Positions 43,460 to 45,341 of a stretch of DNA of 45,341 nucleotides are shown one piece after another; the first letter of the stretch is position 1; each line of letters starts with the position of its first letter. This stretch comes from an uncultured Christensenellaceae bacterium (GTDB lineage: Bacteria; Bacillota; Clostridia; Christensenellales; Aristaeellaceae): NCBI GenBank assembly GCA_905234985.1, contig CAJOJQ010000035.1:1-45341 (forward strand). Reading direction: 5' to 3'. Position numbers and translations under genes: made by a program. A model generated the notes under the pieces. That model made no database searches. It saw only the letters and a program-made list of their open reading frames with translations, and was not told where the DNA came from.

Positions 43460-44533
43460 TCAGCGATAAGGCACCTCTTTCGCTTCTGGATCGACAAGGA
43501 CTAAATCTGTAAGATCGACTCCATCTTTCGCGTAAAGCTGAGGAATATTATCACCACTTATGCCCTCTAGTAATAACTCAGCAATAGCCTGACGGAATGC
43601 TTTTTCAACGGAAAAGCCAAATCCAATTGACGAATAAAGCTGTGCGGCAAAAACGCAAGCTGTGTCATCAGGAATAGAGTCATTCATACCAATAGCAGCG
43701 TCAACGAATGCAACGACGCTCTTTGCTTGTTCCTCGGAGAAGCAAGCATTGAATGTGACGAGTCGAACCGTATCAGAAGCAGTAGAAATCGCTGCAGCAA
43801 TTGCCTCTTTAGATACAAGTCTTGCGCTTCCATCTGGATTCTGGAGTACGATTTCTCCCGTATCTGCTCCGTGGCCACTAAAGTGAATAATTGTCGGATT
43901 GGTTTCGTTTATTGCCTGGAGTATGTCTGATGACCTCATTGCCCATCGGCTTTCAAAAATGATAGAGTCCCGGTATTCCGATGATCTAATCTTTTCCTGA
44001 ATACTCCTTACTTCTTCATCAAGACGTAGTCTTGTAGTATCCAGAGGATTGGATGCCATAAAGAGAATGGTTATTTTCTCAGGAATTGCCTTTAATCGCT
44101 CAATGTCTTCCTGCATCTGTAATTGAGCAATACTATGCTCACGGAGGGTACGCTCCACAGACGCCATTTGCTGTGCGCTTTCATGGGCGCGGCGTTTTTC
44201 TTCTTCCTCTTTTTTCTTTCTCTCGCGATCCTCTTCCTGGCGAACTTTCTTTTCCAGATCGGAAAGCTCCTTATCCTTTTGGGCGATTTTCTTTTGTAAA
44301 TCCACGCATCTCTTGTTAGTATCAGCGATAGATTTCTGTGCTTGTTCGATTTCTCTCAGTTTTGACTTAATGACGGAATCGCTTTTTGTTCTCTTAATAG
44401 AATCATTTGCGGCGTTAATTTTCTTTTGTAAAGGTGGGATTTTTGCTTGTTCTTTAGATAGATCGCTAGTTAATCTAGCGATCTCTTCACGTTTCCGAAT
44501 GACAGAACTCCGGTATGTATCTAACTGAGACAT
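43460..44533 (-). CDS. Coiled-coil CHAT-domain (caspase-like) protease
   Basis: A 357-residue cytoplasmic protein. Residues 1-150 are a charged coiled coil (EEDRERKKKEEEEKRRAHE). From about 154 a CHAT domain follows: ILFMASNPLDTTRLRLDEE, the catalytic His221 in HFSGHGADTGEIVL and the catalytic Cys264 in VTFNACFSEEQAKSV. CHAT proteases are caspase/separase-related; in known systems (TPR-CHAT/Craspase, gasdermin operons) they act in phage defence or cell death. AGGGGAG precedes ATG. Codon and base composition are AT-richer than the chromosome, and a tRNA lies beside it, pointing to horizontal gain. The activator and substrate are unknown and may lie outside the window. Confidence 0.88.
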   Translation of the reverse strand: MSQLDTYRSSVIRKREEIARLTSDLSKEQAKIPPLQKKINAANDSIKRTKSDSVIKSKLREIEQAQKSIADTNKRCVDLQKKIAQKDKELSDLEKKVRQEEDRERKKKEEEEKRRAHESAQQMASVERTLREHSIAQLQMQEDIERLKAIPEKITILFMASNPLDTTRLRLDEEVRSIQEKIRSSEYRDSIIFESRWAMRSSDILQAINETNPTIIHFSGHGADTGEIVLQNPDGSARLVSKEAIAAAISTASDTVRLVTFNACFSEEQAKSVVAFVDAAIGMNDSIPDDTACVFAAQLYSSIGFGFSVEKAFRQAIAELLLEGISGDNIPQLYAKDGVDLTDLVLVDPEAKEVPYR

Positions 44534-44652
44534 CTTTTCTCCCCTCTACTTTCACTGATCATAACGAGCTTATTATACTAAAACAAGCTTCTTTTTTTGT
44601 TCTTCTGATTTCATGTGCATTTATTCCTCAGCACTTTGTACTTTCTTAAATT

Positions 44653-44681
44653 ATTATAACACAAAAATAATAAATGTTCAA
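44653..44681 (-). promoter_or_regulatory. Promoter of the CHAT gene
   Basis: Minus strand: TTGAAC (44676-44681), 17-bp spacer, TATAAT (44653-44658), about 120 nt before ATG 44533. A second bare TATAAT (44572-44577) lies closer but has no good -35. Confidence 0.75.
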
Positions 44682-44759
44682 TATTTGACAATGATTAGCA
44701 TCGGTTAATTAACTACCTATAAAATATTGTATAGCATTTTTAGGAACTGAAAAGTAAGA

Positions 44760-44793
44760 GCCGGAACATTCCCCAATCGAGAAATGTTCCGGC
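44760..44793 (-). terminator. Hairpin/terminator after the small ORF
   Basis: GCCGGAACATT (44760-44770) pairs perfectly with AATGTTCCGGC (44783-44793). T content after it on the minus strand is modest (CTTACTTTTC), so termination strength is uncertain. Confidence 0.6.
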
Positions 44794-44811
44794 CTATTAT
44801 TCATTTATGGA

Positions 44812-44988
44812 TCATGCGCTCAGTTTTTCTTCAGGCTTAGCCTGAGCCGCCAATTCTTTTTTTCCCTCGGTGCTTTCGTAGTATTTCTGCATCATGGGCA
44901 GCAGGCAGCGGGCCATTCGTTCAATCGCATAATCCGGGATATCCATGCCGCTGCTTTCCAGCGGGCTTTTGTTTTCCTGGTTGGGCAT
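44812..44988 (-). CDS. Small conserved-looking protein of unknown function
   Basis: A 58-residue protein, MPNQENKSPLESSGMDIPDY followed by AIERMARCLLPMMQKYYES and a charged tail. ATG 44988 has AAAGGAG 5 nt upstream; the earlier in-frame ATG at 45012 lacks a site. The IPDYAIERMARCLLP-type core resembles small proteins I recall beside serine recombinases in Clostridia integrative elements, which I cannot check here. It would fit the tRNA-adjacent, AT-richer island setting. Confidence 0.62.
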   Translation of the reverse strand: MPNQENKSPLESSGMDIPDYAIERMARCLLPMMQKYYESTEGKKELAAQAKPEEKLSA

Positions 44989-45167
44989 TGGGCTCCTTTC
45001 TCTGAGATACATGTATTATCCAGTGGATCGTCGTTGGATTTGATGGTTTCATCATGAACTCTCCATTTCCGGCACGATGTGCCAATGTTTCGTTGATAGA
45101 AGCAAGCGCTGGTATCAACCTGTCATGTTTTTTCCCCACGTTTTGTTGCCACCAATTCTATAAATTT

Positions 45168-45199
45168 GAGGCAGGATGACCATTAGATCGTCCTGCCTC
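45168..45199. repeat. Hairpin whose loop-side sequence recurs 150 bp away
   Basis: GAGGCAGGATGA (45168-45179) pairs with TCGTCCTGCCTC (45188-45199; one G-U), loop CCATTAGA. The 17-nt segment 45174-45190 recurs with two changes at 45325-45341, at the window edge. Confidence 0.7.
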
Positions 45200-45241
45200 G
45201 ATGGGGTGCCCGTGAAGTGTTGATTTTCCTGGACTTTCTTC

Positions 45242-45269
45242 GTTCTAAAGCCTGCAAATAAAAAGTCAA
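45242..45269 (-). promoter_or_regulatory. Possible promoter upstream of the small ORF
   Basis: Minus strand: TTGACT (45264-45269), 16-bp spacer, TAGAAC (45242-45247). It is about 250 nt upstream of ATG 44988, and the hairpin lies in the leader between them. Confidence 0.4.
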
Positions 45270-45341
45270 GCCCCTTTGGAGAAAAATTTGGTAAAGGAAA
45301 AGTGTTTTGCTCAAAAAATAGCGGGGACGACCAATAGATCG

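Larger units (their letters stand above)
44989..45341. other. Gene-free stretch at the window end
   Basis: No convincing gene in 353 bp. It contains a 12-bp-stem hairpin (45168-45199), a possible minus-strand promoter (45242-45269), and at 45325-45341 a near copy of the hairpin's 3' half. The reading frame at 44921-45139 on the minus strand lacks a ribosome binding site and overlaps the small gene. Confidence 0.6.

Noticed and set aside
44921..45139. 72-codon minus-strand frame MGKKHDRLIPALASINETLA
   Set aside because: GTG start without a ribosome binding site, overlaps the better-supported small gene in another frame, and matches nothing I know.

Overview
The window looks like a chromosomal piece of a GC-rich, low-copy-repeat-containing Clostridia (Firmicutes/Bacillota) gut anaerobe. 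This is inferred from strong AGGAGG-type ribosome binding sites, sigma-A promoters with 17-bp spacers, a PyrK/PyrDB-type pyrimidine operon, a CzrA/CadC-like regulator, a CD1247-type protein, P-T-A-E-P-T surface proteins and giant LRR proteins. A Christensenellales/Aristaeella-like lineage would fit, but I cannot prove it from the sequence.

Layout. 1-400: start of a str-type operon on the minus strand (L7Ae-like protein, then rpsL running off the window). 611-4266: a surface-polysaccharide group, with a minus-strand MBOAT + DHHW acyltransferase pair divergent from an ATP-grasp enzyme. 4402-6324: a secreted, proline-rich, peptidoglycan-binding protein. 6564-9119: a Zn/Cd efflux P-type ATPase with its ArsR/SmtB repressor, operator and promoter. 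9288-14498: a 1736-residue secreted leucine-rich repeat protein with a consensus promoter, divergent from an XRE regulator. 14750-18964: XRE, a GGDEF cyclase, an Xaa-Pro peptidase, an efp gene broken by an apparent 20-nt deletion, and a CD1247-like protein. 19113-21224: dacA and proC. 21435-29309: pyrimidine genes pyrC, carB, pyrK, pyrD and pyrF, with a CHAP-like amidase and a VOC protein inserted between carB and pyrK. 29528-33759: accessory genes, namely a degenerate EAL protein, an Rpn-like PD-(D/E)XK gene with an in-frame amber codon, a secreted tandem-domain protein, an XRE regulator and an EF-hand + EcsC protein. 33976-38122: mfd and pth. 38212-42859: an ABC transporter whose permease carries a very long coiled coil. 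43122-43197: tRNA-Ala(GGC). 43198-45341: an AT-richer tract with a CHAT-protease gene and a small ORF, which looks like the edge of an island next to the tRNA.

Most striking non-coding signal: three intergenic fold-back elements (8604-8709, 19029-19103, 22716-22845). Each has two arms of about four heptamers in inverted orientation. Two use GAGAGTT-like heptamers and one uses GTAGGAG-like heptamers, yet elements 1 and 3 share an identical 14-nt core next to the right arm. They sit inside the metal-efflux operon, at the 3' end of dacA, and between pyrC and carB, where the element also supplies a promoter-like sequence.

No CRISPR array, rRNA, IS transposase or clear prophage is visible. The best candidates for something undescribed are the heptamer fold-back family and the coiled-coil CHAT protease beside the tRNA. 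Neither can be proven from this window alone.
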